Shown here in pieces: positions 7,920 through 16,035 of a stretch of 64,000 nucleotides of DNA. Made by a program: the position numbers and the translations under genes. This DNA comes from an uncultured Prevotella sp. (GTDB lineage Bacteria; Bacteroidota; Bacteroidia; Bacteroidales; Bacteroidaceae). The stretch spans positions 10,803-74,802 of the forward strand of contig CAKZVT010000046.1 of the NCBI GenBank assembly GCA_937922435.1, given 5' to 3'. Position 1 is the stretch's first letter. Each line of letters opens with the position of its first letter. A model generated the notes under the pieces. It made no database searches. It saw only the letters and a list, made by a program, of their open reading frames with translations, and was not told the DNA's origin.

Positions 7920-10451
7920 TTATCTTACGATTACTTTCTTCACCGTGTTGTTTACTTTCACGATGTAGAGACCCGGTTCGAGGCCGAACGATGCGTTGCC
8001 TGATACGCGCTCATTGACAACCATCGCGCCCGACATTGTGTACACCTTGACGTCGGCATTGTCAGCGTTCACGTTGAGAGTGTTGCCGCTTACGCTTATG
8101 GAAGAGCCTGTCTCAACGCTGCCGATGCCAGAAGGTACATCGGTCTTGAACGCCATGTTGACGTTGCCGTAGCACTGGTCTATCATAATATAATAATCAC
8201 CTGCGGTGGCAATGTCGCTTGTCCATGTGTATGTTGTGCTGTAATCGCTTGGGTCATAATTGTATGTGTACGACATGTATGTACCGTTTCCAGCAGAGGC
8301 ATTGTCCAAACCTTGATACCATGTAGAGCCGATGAAGTTGTCTGCGGTTATCGTTACTTGGCATGCCGGCAGTGTAACCTTGTACCACATCGGCGTGTTG
8401 CGTGTTACGGCGGGCACGGTTACGGCCTCGCCTTCAGTCAGTTCGATGGCTGTAGCAGCTGTTTCTCCAGCTTCGAAGTCTCTTATCGTGAAGGTAAGCA
8501 CGCTGCCTTCATGCGGAGTTGCCATCTTCAGATTGACGAGGAACACGTCGCCAGCTGCAGCGATAACTTCTGTTTTGTAAACGGTTGTAGAAGTGCTGCC
8601 GTCATATTCATTCGTAACAATGTCGGTAAGGCTTCCGTCTGGCGACTTGCAATATTGCATCTTTTCGGTGTTGTTGTAAGGTACGTCACTGTCGATGATG
8701 AGCATTCCGTCCTTGTCGGCGGTGTACTGCAACCAATAGTCGCCGTAAGTCTCCGTACCGAAGGTGAACTTGCCGTCCTCTACTATGATTGGGTCGTCTT
8801 TCGTTTCGCCCTGTTCAAACTCCTTCTCTTCAAGCGTGAAGCTCTCGCCAGCTTTGGCATTGTCGAGCTGTATGTAGTATTCAGTACCTTGGGTCACGGA
8901 AAGCGAGTACACCGAACCGCTCCTTGAAGCAGTCAAAGGCTGTGGATAGCCATAGTTGTATATGATGAATGTTGCGTTTACCTCTATCGCTTCGGCGGTT
9001 AATACTAACTTGCAGTCTTTGCTTGCGGTGTACTTGTAATAGCGTGTGCCGTCGGCGTCGAATGTGTTTGAGCCGAGCTTAGCCTCAAGCGGATTGCTAA
9101 TCAAGTCGCCTTGGCGGATGTCTTCAAGTGACGCGGTGAATGTAATCGGCGAAGCCTCTTGTGATATCCACCTTATTATATATCGTTGTCCTTGGGTGTT
9201 TCCATTAACTTCCGCGCGTACAGAACTGTTGCCGCTTGTGGCAGAGTAGCTGTTGCCAGCCATGTAAACGGCCACCGATGTGGCTGTACTTGTGATGGTT
9301 GATGTCGCCTCTACGTTGAGGAACTTATGCTCGTCGGCAGGTATGTCAACTGCGTAATAGGTAGTGCCGCCGGCGTTGGCAGTTGTTATTGGCTGGGTCA
9401 AGTCGGTCAAGACGATGGGGTTGTCTTCCTTCTCGCCCTGCTTGTAGTCCTCTACGGCGAAGGTCAATGTGCTGGGTTCGTCAGCATCCATGTAACGGTA
9501 TACCCATACATAATATGTCGTTCCCGTGTAAGGCGTCTCGAAACGGACATCATAGCTGCCGGTTTCCGACTGTGCGTAAACCTGTCCGTATTCAATGTTG
9601 TACTTGTTGTCGTAAACCTTTACCTGTGCCTTCATTTCCGAACCTCCTGTGATAGAGGCGTAGCCGGGCTTCGTACTGGTGAACGTGTACCAATATTCTC
9701 CTTTGGCGGCAGGCAGTTCGTTTTCGCCCTCTTCAAGCGTGAAGGGCATGTCGAGCGAGCCTTCTGTGGGGTGTGTGATTTCCGCCGTCAGGATGAACGG
9801 GCTGTAGCTGGTGAACACGAGGTTGTATTCCTGGCCGTTCTCGACGGACACTTTGTAGACATACTGGCCGCTGCTCTGCGACTCGGCATAAGCCGCCGCG
9901 CCGCCGTTGACTGACACTTGCGTATAGTTATTCATGTTGAGCTGCAGCACCCCGTCTTCAGTCGCGGTGTATTTAGCATACGTTGTCATGCCCATGCTTG
10001 GCACAACGGACGAACCCATATAAGCCTCGTCGCCTACAACTATCGGCATCGGGTCGTCGGCAGAGAAGCCTTTACCCACGTTGCCGCCGGTTTCAAACTC
10101 GGCGGTGAGCGTTCCTGTAGTACTGCCGCCTGCTTGGAAATAGTATTTACGGCCTTTTTCCAGATAATAAACAGAGTACTGCGATGAATTGATGAAGCTC
10201 CTTAATTGTGACCGGTAGGCTGTCTCGCCTTCGCCTTCATACGTGTAAGCGTAAGAGTAACCGGCAGAAGGAGTTACCGTAAGCAGCGTATTCTCTTCAG
10301 GCGTATAATACCAATAGGCATATCCGCCAGCAGATTCAAGGGTGTATTCGTTACCCCCCCCCTTCAGTTCGAGCGCGGTTTCTTCCGAATACTGCGCCAT
10401 TGCGGTGACGGTGAAGAGAGCCGCCAGCACTGTGAGTAAATGTTTTTTCAT
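7920..10451 (-). CDS. Secreted surface protein with about seven tandem beta-sandwich repeats and a T9SS sorting domain
   Basis: 843 residues from the chosen start MKKHLLTVLAALF (ATG at 10451). An in-frame ATG at 10460 adds only three residues, and the signal peptide fits the later one (AALFTVTAMAQ). About seven repeats of 100-120 residues follow, each with a pattern like DNPIVL...GTTYYAVDIPAD or TRYYKYTASKD. This suggests lectin- or pre-peptidase-like beta domains, though I cannot name the family. The C-terminal ~70 residues (NADVKVYTMSGAMVV...GLYIVKVNNTVKKVIVR) are a convincing type A T9SS sorting domain. Odd: the codons for Lys-Gly-Gly-Gly near residue 32 contain an uninterrupted G9 (C9 at 10354-10362), in frame as sequenced. 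It heads a run of minus-strand secreted genes. Confidence 0.85.
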   Translation of the reverse strand: MKKHLLTVLAALFTVTAMAQYSEETALELKGGGNEYTLESAGGYAYWYYTPEENTLLTVTPSAGYSYAYTYEGEGETAYRSQLRSFINSSQYSVYYLEKGRKYYFQAGGSTTGTLTAEFETGGNVGKGFSADDPMPIVVGDEAYMGSSVVPSMGMTTYAKYTATEDGVLQLNMNNYTQVSVNGGAAAYAESQSSGQYVYKVSVENGQEYNLVFTSYSPFILTAEITHPTEGSLDMPFTLEEGENELPAAKGEYWYTFTSTKPGYASITGGSEMKAQVKVYDNKYNIEYGQVYAQSETGSYDVRFETPYTGTTYYVWVYRYMDADEPSTLTFAVEDYKQGEKEDNPIVLTDLTQPITTANAGGTTYYAVDIPADEHKFLNVEATSTITSTATSVAVYMAGNSYSATSGNSSVRAEVNGNTQGQRYIIRWISQEASPITFTASLEDIRQGDLISNPLEAKLGSNTFDADGTRYYKYTASKDCKLVLTAEAIEVNATFIIYNYGYPQPLTASRSGSVYSLSVTQGTEYYIQLDNAKAGESFTLEEKEFEQGETKDDPIIVEDGKFTFGTETYGDYWLQYTADKDGMLIIDSDVPYNNTEKMQYCKSPDGSLTDIVTNEYDGSTSTTVYKTEVIAAAGDVFLVNLKMATPHEGSVLTFTIRDFEAGETAATAIELTEGEAVTVPAVTRNTPMWYKVTLPACQVTITADNFIGSTWYQGLDNASAGNGTYMSYTYNYDPSDYSTTYTWTSDIATAGDYYIMIDQCYGNVNMAFKTDVPSGIGSVETGSSISVSGNTLNVNADNADVKVYTMSGAMVVNERVSGNASFGLEPGLYIVKVNNTVKKVIVR
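10354..10362 (-). repeat. Homopolymer G9 tract inside the 5' end of a surface protein gene
   Basis: Nine consecutive C on the plus strand (G on the coding strand) encode GGG GGG GG within residues 31-36. The frame is open in this assembly. Gain or loss of one base would stop the protein early. Confidence 0.75.
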
Positions 10452-10543
10452 AATCAACATGTTTATAGTTAAATTTAATTATACGGATTAATATTTCTAA
10501 TATATTTGGCTTGTAAACTTTTAATAAGTAAGTAAATCGGCGG

Positions 10544-10551
10544 CAAATATA
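10544..10551 (-). promoter_or_regulatory. Bacteroidetes -7 box for the surface-repeat gene
   Basis: Minus strand reads TATATTTG (TAnnTTTG consensus), about 93 bases upstream of the ATG at 10451. No clean TTTG was found at the -33 position. The rest of the 551-bp gap (10452-11002) is AT-rich DNA, array copy 2, a short GC-rich palindrome (10817-10833) and the next promoter. Confidence 0.5.
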
Positions 10552-10714
10552 CGAAAAACCAACGTAAAAGATGCATAAATTTGAATTTATTTTACAGTAA
10601 AACACGTTTTCAGTTGTGTTTTGCCTGCGTTTTGCTGATATTTATCTATAATTTACTTAAAAAGAGTTTCTAATATGAAAACAAACCTTCTGCCAAGCCG
10701 CTTGTTTTCCGCTG

Positions 10715-10803
10715 TTTTGCAAAAGACGGCCTTTTACCTTGCAAAAGGTGGCCTTTTAGCGGCTAAAAGACGGCCTTTCGGAATGCGAAAGACCGTGTAT
10801 TGG
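10715..10803. repeat. Intergenic hairpin array, copy 2 (four ~22-bp units)
   Basis: Opens with TTTTGCAAAAGACGG and continues with AAAAGGTGGCCTTTT, AAAAGACGGCCTTTC and GAAAGACCGTGT units. It lies between the divergent surface-repeat and PiT transporter genes. It is followed by the separate palindrome CCCTCCCGAAGGGAGGG at 10817-10833. Confidence 0.8.
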
Positions 10804-10954
10804 ACACCCACCCCAGCCCTCCCGAAGGGAGGGGGCTTGATTGCCTGTTGTCATGAAGTGGCAATATGGGTAAACCGTCAAGGCCATACTGTAGGGAATA
10901 CGCTTTGTAACACAAATGAAACATCTGCTTAAACAAGTTGTAATATATGTTTTC

Positions 10955-10962
10955 TACTTTTG
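10955..10962 (+). promoter_or_regulatory. -7 box TACTTTTG for the phosphate transporter gene
   Basis: Matches TAnnTTTG and lies 40 bases upstream of the ATG at 11003. The upstream element is weak (TTG at 10938-10940, spacing short). Confidence 0.55.
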
Positions 10963-11002
10963 CGGCGGAATTTATGACATAATGCAACAATAACGTATTT
11001 TT

Positions 11003-13252
11003 ATGACAGAAATCTATTTTTTGATAGTCGGGTTCTTGCTGGTCTTGGCGGTGTTCGACTTGTTTGTGGGCGTAAGCAACGACGCCGTAAACTTCCTGAA
11101 CTCGGCCATCGGGGCGAAGGTGGCCAAGTACCGCACGGTACTCTTCGTCGCATCGGTCGGCATCCTCATCGGAGCCGTGATGAGCGCGGGCATGATGGAC
11201 GTGGCCCGTCACGGCATAATGCGGCCTGAAAGCTACTCGTTCTCCGAGGTGATGACCATCTTCCTCGCCGTAATGGTGACCGACGTTGTCATCCTCGACG
11301 TGTTCAACACGCTCGGCCTGCCTACGTCGACCACGGTGTCGCTCGTGTTCGAGCTGCTGGGAGGTACGTTTATCCTCGCCATGCTCAAGATGGCGGCCGA
11401 CCCGTCGCTCACCATCTACGACCTGCTCAACAGCGACAAGGCCCTTAGCGTAATCATCGCCATATTCGTGTCGGTGGCCATAGCCTTCTTCTTCGGAGTA
11501 ATCGTGCAATGGATTTCCCGACTTATCTTCACCTTTAATTATAAGAAGCATCTGCGCTATACCATCGCCATATTCGGCGGCATAGCGTTCACCTCGCTGG
11601 CATATTTCATCTTCATCACCGGCATAGGCAAGTCGCCTTACATCAGCGAGGCGTCGCGCACATGGATTGAGGACAACACCACCATGCTCATGGCCGTAAC
11701 GTTCGTAGGCTCTACGGTGCTCATGGAGATACTCCACCTGCTCCGCGTCAACGTGTTCAAGCTCATCGTGCTGGCCGGAACGTTCGCCCTGGCGATGGCC
11801 TTCGCAGGCAACGACCTCGTGAACTTCATCGGTGTGCCCCTTGCCGGACTTGACTCCATGCAGGACTTCCTCGCCAACGGCAACGGACAGTTTGACACGT
11901 TCATGATGACTTCGCTCATGTCGTCGGCCAAGAGTCCGCTGCTCTACCTCGTGTTGGCCGGCATCATAATGATAATAGCCATGACAACGTCGAAGAAGGC
12001 GCAGAACGTTGTCAAGACGAGCGTCGACCTTAGCCGCCAGGACGAGGGCGACGAGATGTTCGGTTCGTCGAAAGTGGCACGCAGCGTAGTGCGCACCACG
12101 CAGGACATCAACGACACCGTGGTGAAGATGATACCTGCACGCGTGAGGAAATGGATAGACAGCCGCTTCAACAAGGAGGAGGCAATACTGGCCGAAGGTG
12201 CGGCCTTCGACGAGGTGCGCGCCGCCGTCAACCTCGTGCTTGCGGCCATGCTCATAATCATCGGAACTAACTACAAGCTCCCCCTGTCAACCACCTACGT
12301 TACGTTCATGGTGGCTATGGGTAGCTCTTTGGCCGACCGTGCATGGAGCCGCGAGAGCGCTGTGTTCCGCGTTACGGGCGTAATATCGGTCATCGGCGGA
12401 TGGTTTGTCACCGCCGGCGTGGCCTTCGCCACCTGCGCCATAGTCTGCGCTATGATGCACTTCGGCGGAATTGCAGTCATGGTAGCCTTCATGGCTCTTG
12501 ACATATACCTGCTCTGGCGCAGCAACCGCCAGTTCGCCAAGAAGCAGAAGGAGGAGAAGAAGGACGACGTGTTCCAGCTGATGATGCGTACGAGGGACAA
12601 GGAAATCGTGTGGGACTTGCTCTCCAAGCATGTGGCCCGCACCCAGAGCTTCGTCACACGCTTCGCCCTTGAGCAGTATAACCGCATCATCGACGGCATA
12701 ACCAACGAGAACCGCAAGGAGCTGCGCCACTGCCACAGCGCGCTGAAGGAAGAGCAGGCGCAGCTAAAGAAGTTCCGCCGCAAGGAACTGCTTGCCATGC
12801 GCCGCATCCCTGCGCCCATAGCCATTGAGCGCAACACGTGGTTCCACCTTGGAGCCAACAGCAACCAGCAGTTCATGTACTGCCTGCGCCGTATGCTCGA
12901 CCCCGTGAAGGAGCATGTCGACAACAACTTCAACCCCCTGCCGCAGGCGTATATCGACGAGTTCGAGGGCATCCGCGGCAAGGTGAACGAGCTGATGCAG
13001 CATACCGAGGAGATGATTTCGACCAACCGCTACGAGCAGTACCAGGAGACGCTCAACATCGCCGACGAGTGCAAGGACGAGCTGTCAGTGATGCGCAAGC
13101 ACGTCATAGACCGCATGTACCGCGACGACAACGCCAACCTGAAGGTGTCGCTGCTCTACCTGAACATACTCCAGGAGAGCCAGGAGTTCCTTAGCATAAT
13201 GCGCCACCAGCTGCGCGCCGCAAGGAAATTCCTTGACACAACGGAGAGATAG
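11003..13252 (+). CDS. PiT family inorganic phosphate transporter with C-terminal PhoU-like domain
   Basis: 749 residues. The N-terminal ~530 residues are a polytopic membrane domain of the PiT family, a low-affinity Pi symporter of the inner membrane. The first family signature is VGVSNDAVNFLNSAIGAK (residues 23-40, the GANDVANA-type repeat) and the second is around FAGNDLVNFIGVPLAG (residues 267-282). From about residue 535 the protein is soluble, helical and charged (KEIVWDLLSKHVARTQSFV to LRAARKFLDTTER), resembling PhoU and likely a regulatory tail. PiT-PhoU fusions of this length are usual in Bacteroidales. It stands alone, with its own promoter and a strong terminator. Confidence 0.9.
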   Translation: MTEIYFLIVGFLLVLAVFDLFVGVSNDAVNFLNSAIGAKVAKYRTVLFVASVGILIGAVMSAGMMDVARHGIMRPESYSFSEVMTIFLAVMVTDVVILDVFNTLGLPTSTTVSLVFELLGGTFILAMLKMAADPSLTIYDLLNSDKALSVIIAIFVSVAIAFFFGVIVQWISRLIFTFNYKKHLRYTIAIFGGIAFTSLAYFIFITGIGKSPYISEASRTWIEDNTTMLMAVTFVGSTVLMEILHLLRVNVFKLIVLAGTFALAMAFAGNDLVNFIGVPLAGLDSMQDFLANGNGQFDTFMMTSLMSSAKSPLLYLVLAGIIMIIAMTTSKKAQNVVKTSVDLSRQDEGDEMFGSSKVARSVVRTTQDINDTVVKMIPARVRKWIDSRFNKEEAILAEGAAFDEVRAAVNLVLAAMLIIIGTNYKLPLSTTYVTFMVAMGSSLADRAWSRESAVFRVTGVISVIGGWFVTAGVAFATCAIVCAMMHFGGIAVMVAFMALDIYLLWRSNRQFAKKQKEEKKDDVFQLMMRTRDKEIVWDLLSKHVARTQSFVTRFALEQYNRIIDGITNENRKELRHCHSALKEEQAQLKKFRRKELLAMRRIPAPIAIERNTWFHLGANSNQQFMYCLRRMLDPVKEHVDNNFNPLPQAYIDEFEGIRGKVNELMQHTEEMISTNRYEQYQETLNIADECKDELSVMRKHVIDRMYRDDNANLKVSLLYLNILQESQEFLSIMRHQLRAARKFLDTTER

Positions 13253-13293
13253 TTGTCAGCAGACGAGTTGCAAGTTACGAGCTGACAAGTGAT

Positions 13294-13335
13294 AACGGCT
13301 GCGAAAAGTGAAAGCTTTTCGCAGCCGTTTTGTTT
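13294..13335 (+). terminator. Rho-independent terminator after the phosphate transporter gene
   Basis: A perfect 15-bp stem (13294-13308 with 13315-13329; AACGGCTGCGAAAAG arm) with a 6-base loop, followed by TTGTTTTAT. Confidence 0.85.
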
Positions 13336-13395
13336 TATGTTGTAAGTATTGTGCTGCGCTATTGACGTTTCTTTAATCATCTGTTGGTTGTTTTG

Positions 13396-13480
13396 TTGCA
13401 AACCAAAAGGCCATCTTTTGCAAGCTAAAAGACGGCCTTTTAGCTTGTAAAAGACGGCAAAACGGAATGCGAACAACCGC
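13396..13480. repeat. Intergenic hairpin array, copy 3
   Basis: Contains AAAAGGCCATCTTTTGC, AAAAGACGGCCTTTTAGC and TAAAAGACGGCAAAACGG units. It lies within the 547-bp gap 13253-13799, which also holds a terminator, nested-palindrome element A and a promoter. Confidence 0.75.
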
Positions 13481-13529
13481 ATATCGTATGGCGGCTGTTG
13501 CGCCGCCCTCGGATGGGTTTACATGTTTT

Positions 13530-13664
13530 GGCGGATTTGCAATCCGCCGATTTTTACTATAAGGATTTGTAATCCGCTAAAATCACACTGCTATGAGATA
13601 AATGTATGGGCATGAGCGGATTGCAAATCCGCAATTAATAGCCGTCGGATTGCAAATCCGACGG
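13530..13664. repeat. Nested-palindrome intergenic element, copy A (~135 bp, REP/MITE-like)
   Basis: Outer hairpin GGCGGATTTGCAATCCGCC at 13530-13548, then an inner arm CTATAAGGATTTGTAATCCGCT, a ~40-bp spacer, the facing arm AGCGGATTGCAAATCCG, and a closing hairpin at 13642-13664 (CCGTCGGATTGCAAATCCGACGG without its last three bases). Copies B (48166-48307) and C (61200-61334) have the same plan. All arms are inverted copies of GCGGATTGCAAATCCGC. Confidence 0.8.
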
Positions 13665-13762
13665 AACAAAACAGTTTAACAAAGGCAGTATTTAGATGTT
13701 AGCTCAAATGTATAATTAACTATAATTACACTTCAAGCGGATGCTTTTCAGCTGAAAATCTG

Positions 13763-13770
13763 TATCTTTG
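13763..13770 (+). promoter_or_regulatory. -7 box TATCTTTG for the small lipoprotein gene
   Basis: Exact TAnnTTTG, 29 bases upstream of the ATG at 13800. The -33 region is T-rich (CTTTTC around 13744). Confidence 0.65.
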
Positions 13771-13799
13771 CCCTATACACGCAACATACACTTACAGCC

Positions 13800-14333
13800 A
13801 TGAAACATACCAAACAAACTATTATTCTACTGCTTGCGGCGGCGTTGGCGTGCGGATGCGGCGGCAAATCAGATGAAGACAAAGCCAAAGCAAGCGGCAT
13901 AGCCGCATACGTAGACGGCCTTGCAAGAGAGTATAAGCCCATGACATCGACCGCAATGCTTACGGGGCGGACGTGGACTTCGACAAGCAGCGGCTACTTG
14001 ACGGAAATGACGGAGGATATATCATTCACCGACTCTACATATATTAAAAGGACAACGTATAATCGGACAGACAGGGGTACGTCGGTTTACTGTGACACAT
14101 CACGCTATTACTTGTCGATGGTAAGGAGGCCGGAAAGATTTGAATATTGGAAAGTAGGCAAGCAAACCAAGGGCGATTATATCATAAAAGAGACGACACA
14201 CAATGGGAAAAAGACATTTATCTCGTTGAAAATAGTATTCGTCTCGCCTGCAAGGCTTGAACTTGACGTTGCCTATTCGCCCATTCCGACAATAGGCGGC
14301 ACCGGCAAACGGACGTTTGTGGGGAAAAAATAA
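13800..14333 (+). CDS. Small putative lipoprotein of unknown function
   Basis: 177 residues. Signal peptide MKHTKQTIILLLAAALA is followed by a cysteine-rich lipobox region (LACGCGGKSDEDK); C18 or C20 would be lipidated. The mature part is polar and beta-rich, with several TS/TT pairs and no motif I recognise. A strong promoter lies just upstream. The gap to the next gene is 135 bp and contains another promoter, so it is probably transcribed alone. It may be a cell-surface or periplasmic lipoprotein; no function is proposed. Confidence 0.75.
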   Translation: MKHTKQTIILLLAAALACGCGGKSDEDKAKASGIAAYVDGLAREYKPMTSTAMLTGRTWTSTSSGYLTEMTEDISFTDSTYIKRTTYNRTDRGTSVYCDTSRYYLSMVRRPERFEYWKVGKQTKGDYIIKETTHNGKKTFISLKIVFVSPARLELDVAYSPIPTIGGTGKRTFVGKK

Positions 14334-14432
14334 GGTGTTTCCCTATTTCCTAAATAATGTCCGCTTTGTCTTGAAAGGCGGTCAAAAAACTAAAAATAGC
14401 ATAAAAAGTTTTCCATTGTCGGTGATAATGCC

Positions 14433-14440
14433 TAATTTTG
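14433..14440 (+). promoter_or_regulatory. -7 box TAATTTTG for the head-group cassette
   Basis: Exact TAnnTTTG, 28 bases upstream of the ATG at 14469. A T-run (TTTT at 14409-14412) stands at the -33 distance. It likely drives 14469-17686 and perhaps the DUF5686 gene. Confidence 0.65.
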
Positions 14441-14468
14441 CCGACTGTAAAACGAGACTTACGCGCAC

Positions 14469-15191
14469 ATGATATATGGGATAATTGCAGGCGGAGAAGG
14501 CTCGCGCCTGGCGGCTGAAGGCGTGAAAGAGCCTAAGCCGCTCGTCAGAATAAACGGCGAGAGGCTCTTGGATAGGCTTGTCCGCATATTTGGGGACAAC
14601 GACGCCGAGGGCATTGTTGTGGCCTTCCGCAAGAGCATGACAGACGTTGCCGTGCAGCTAAGCTACCTGCAAGGCTGCGCCGACTGCGACGGTCTTGCGC
14701 CCGTAATATGCACAGGCGTCGAGACGCCAAGCTCCATGCACAGCCTGGCCGCCATAATTGACCGCCTGAAGGAAGGGCCGTTCTGCGTCACGACGGTAGA
14801 CACCGTGTTCCGTGAAGACGCCTTCAGACGGTACGTCAAGGCTTTCAAAGAGTGCGTGGAGAGCGGCGAGGCCGACGGCATGATGGCTGTTACCAGCCTC
14901 ATAGACGACGAGAAGCCGCTCTACGTGGCCGTTGACACAGGCATGAACATAACCGGCTTTCTTGACGAAAGTGGCAGTTCAAGCTACGTTTCGGCTGGTA
15001 TTTACGGACTTACGCCGCGTGCCGCCGACGTGCTCCGCCGTTGCATGGAGCGCGGCGAGAGCCGTATGCGCAACTTCCAGCGTGCCTTGCTGCGTGAAGG
15101 ACTGCGCCTGAAGGCGTTTGACATAGGGCGTGCGTTCGACATAGACCACGCCACCGACATAGGTAAAGCCGACAGTTTTTTACGCGAATAA
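14469..15191 (+). CDS. NTP-transferase (MobA/IspD-like nucleotidyltransferase)
   Basis: 240 residues. The N-terminus IIAGGEGSRLAAEGVKEPKPL matches the GGxGxRL...KPL nucleotide-binding signature of small sugar/polyol-phosphate nucleotidyltransferases. VTTVDTVF (around residue 115) holds the likely metal-binding aspartate, and the C-terminus FDIDHATDIGKADSFL matches the closing IDxDTPEDxxxAE motif. In family terms it should join a phosphorylated polyol or alcohol to CMP or another NMP. It is the first gene of a tight operon: the next start is 2 bases after its stop. With the downstream CDP-alcohol phosphatidyltransferase, a CTP-activated head group is the likely product (inference). Exact substrate is unknown. 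Confidence 0.8.
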   Translation: MIYGIIAGGEGSRLAAEGVKEPKPLVRINGERLLDRLVRIFGDNDAEGIVVAFRKSMTDVAVQLSYLQGCADCDGLAPVICTGVETPSSMHSLAAIIDRLKEGPFCVTTVDTVFREDAFRRYVKAFKECVESGEADGMMAVTSLIDDEKPLYVAVDTGMNITGFLDESGSSSYVSAGIYGLTPRAADVLRRCMERGESRMRNFQRALLREGLRLKAFDIGRAFDIDHATDIGKADSFLRE

Positions 15192-15193
15192 GT

Positions 15194-16009
15194 ATGACGC
15201 ATGTGCTGAAAGTGTACCGCGCGGAGTGTTTTTCGCCAAATTCCGTCAGCCGCGACCGCGCCATCATCGATGCCGTAGGCTCGCTACTCGCGTCGCAGGG
15301 GTGCACGGTGGAAGGCGTAAGCGAGGACATGTTAGGCGCAAGCGATGCCGCCGACATATACCTTTCGATGGCACGCACGCCCCGTGCGCTCGGCATGTTG
15401 AGGCTGAAAGAGGCCGAAGGCTGCACCGTTGTGAACCGCCCCGACGGCGTGGCGGCTTGTAGGCGCAGCAGCGTAGACCGCCTGATGAGGAGTCATGGTC
15501 TGCCTGCCGCACCGCTTGACGGCACCTGCGGCTACTGGCTGAAGCGTGGCGACGAGGCCGCGCAAGGCCGTGACGACGTGGTGTACGTGCATAGTGAGGC
15601 CGAAAAGGACGAAGCCCTGCGCCGCTTCAAGGCACGCGGCGTGGCCGACGTGGTGGTGACAGCCCACGTAAGGGGCGACGTGGTGAAGTTTTACGGAGTG
15701 TTCGGCACAGGCTTTTTCACGACGTTCCATGCCGACGCAAACTTCTCTAAGTTCGGCGACGAGGCGGTAAACGGCGCGGCAAGGCATTACGCTTTCGACG
15801 CCGAACGGCTGCAAAGCGACGCGGAACGGCTGGCCGGATTGGCAGGCGTTGACGTTTACGGAGGCGACTGCATAGTGCGTGAAGACGGCACATACGCCAT
15901 TATCGACTTCAACGACTGGCCCAGCTTCGCCCGTTGCAGGGCTGAAGCCGCCGGGGCAATCGCCGCGAGGGTGGAAGTGATTTTTAAAGGTAAAAAAGTA
16001 AAAAGGTAA
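15194..16009 (+). CDS. ATP-grasp-like ligase of the head-group cassette
   Basis: 271 residues with no signal peptide, so cytoplasmic. The C-terminal part has an ATP-grasp look: VVVTAHVRGDVVKFYGVFG (residues ~155-173), then DVYGGDCIVREDGTYAIIDFND (~220-241), in which D and N of IDFND would bind metal-ATP. The N-terminal part (DAADIYLSMARTPRALGMLRLKEAEG, then VVNRPDGVAACRRSSVDRLM) resembles the substrate-side domain of RimK/D-Ala-D-Ala ligase-type enzymes. The family joins a carboxylate to an amine or thiol through an acyl phosphate. Its presence between a nucleotidyltransferase and a phosphatidyltransferase is unusual and suggests acylation or aminoacylation of a lipid head group. It ends in a short run of GTAAAAAG repeats. 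Substrate is unknown. Confidence 0.65.
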   Translation: MTHVLKVYRAECFSPNSVSRDRAIIDAVGSLLASQGCTVEGVSEDMLGASDAADIYLSMARTPRALGMLRLKEAEGCTVVNRPDGVAACRRSSVDRLMRSHGLPAAPLDGTCGYWLKRGDEAAQGRDDVVYVHSEAEKDEALRRFKARGVADVVVTAHVRGDVVKFYGVFGTGFFTTFHADANFSKFGDEAVNGAARHYAFDAERLQSDAERLAGLAGVDVYGGDCIVREDGTYAIIDFNDWPSFARCRAEAAGAIAARVEVIFKGKKVKR

Positions 16010-16035
16010 AAGGGTAAAAAGGATTAAGACAGCAA

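Noticed and set aside
10817..10833. GC-rich palindrome CCCTCCCGAAGGGAGGG as a terminator
   Set aside because: It lies between divergent genes and is not at any gene's 3' end; no T-run on either side. Noted only as a repeat-like palindrome.
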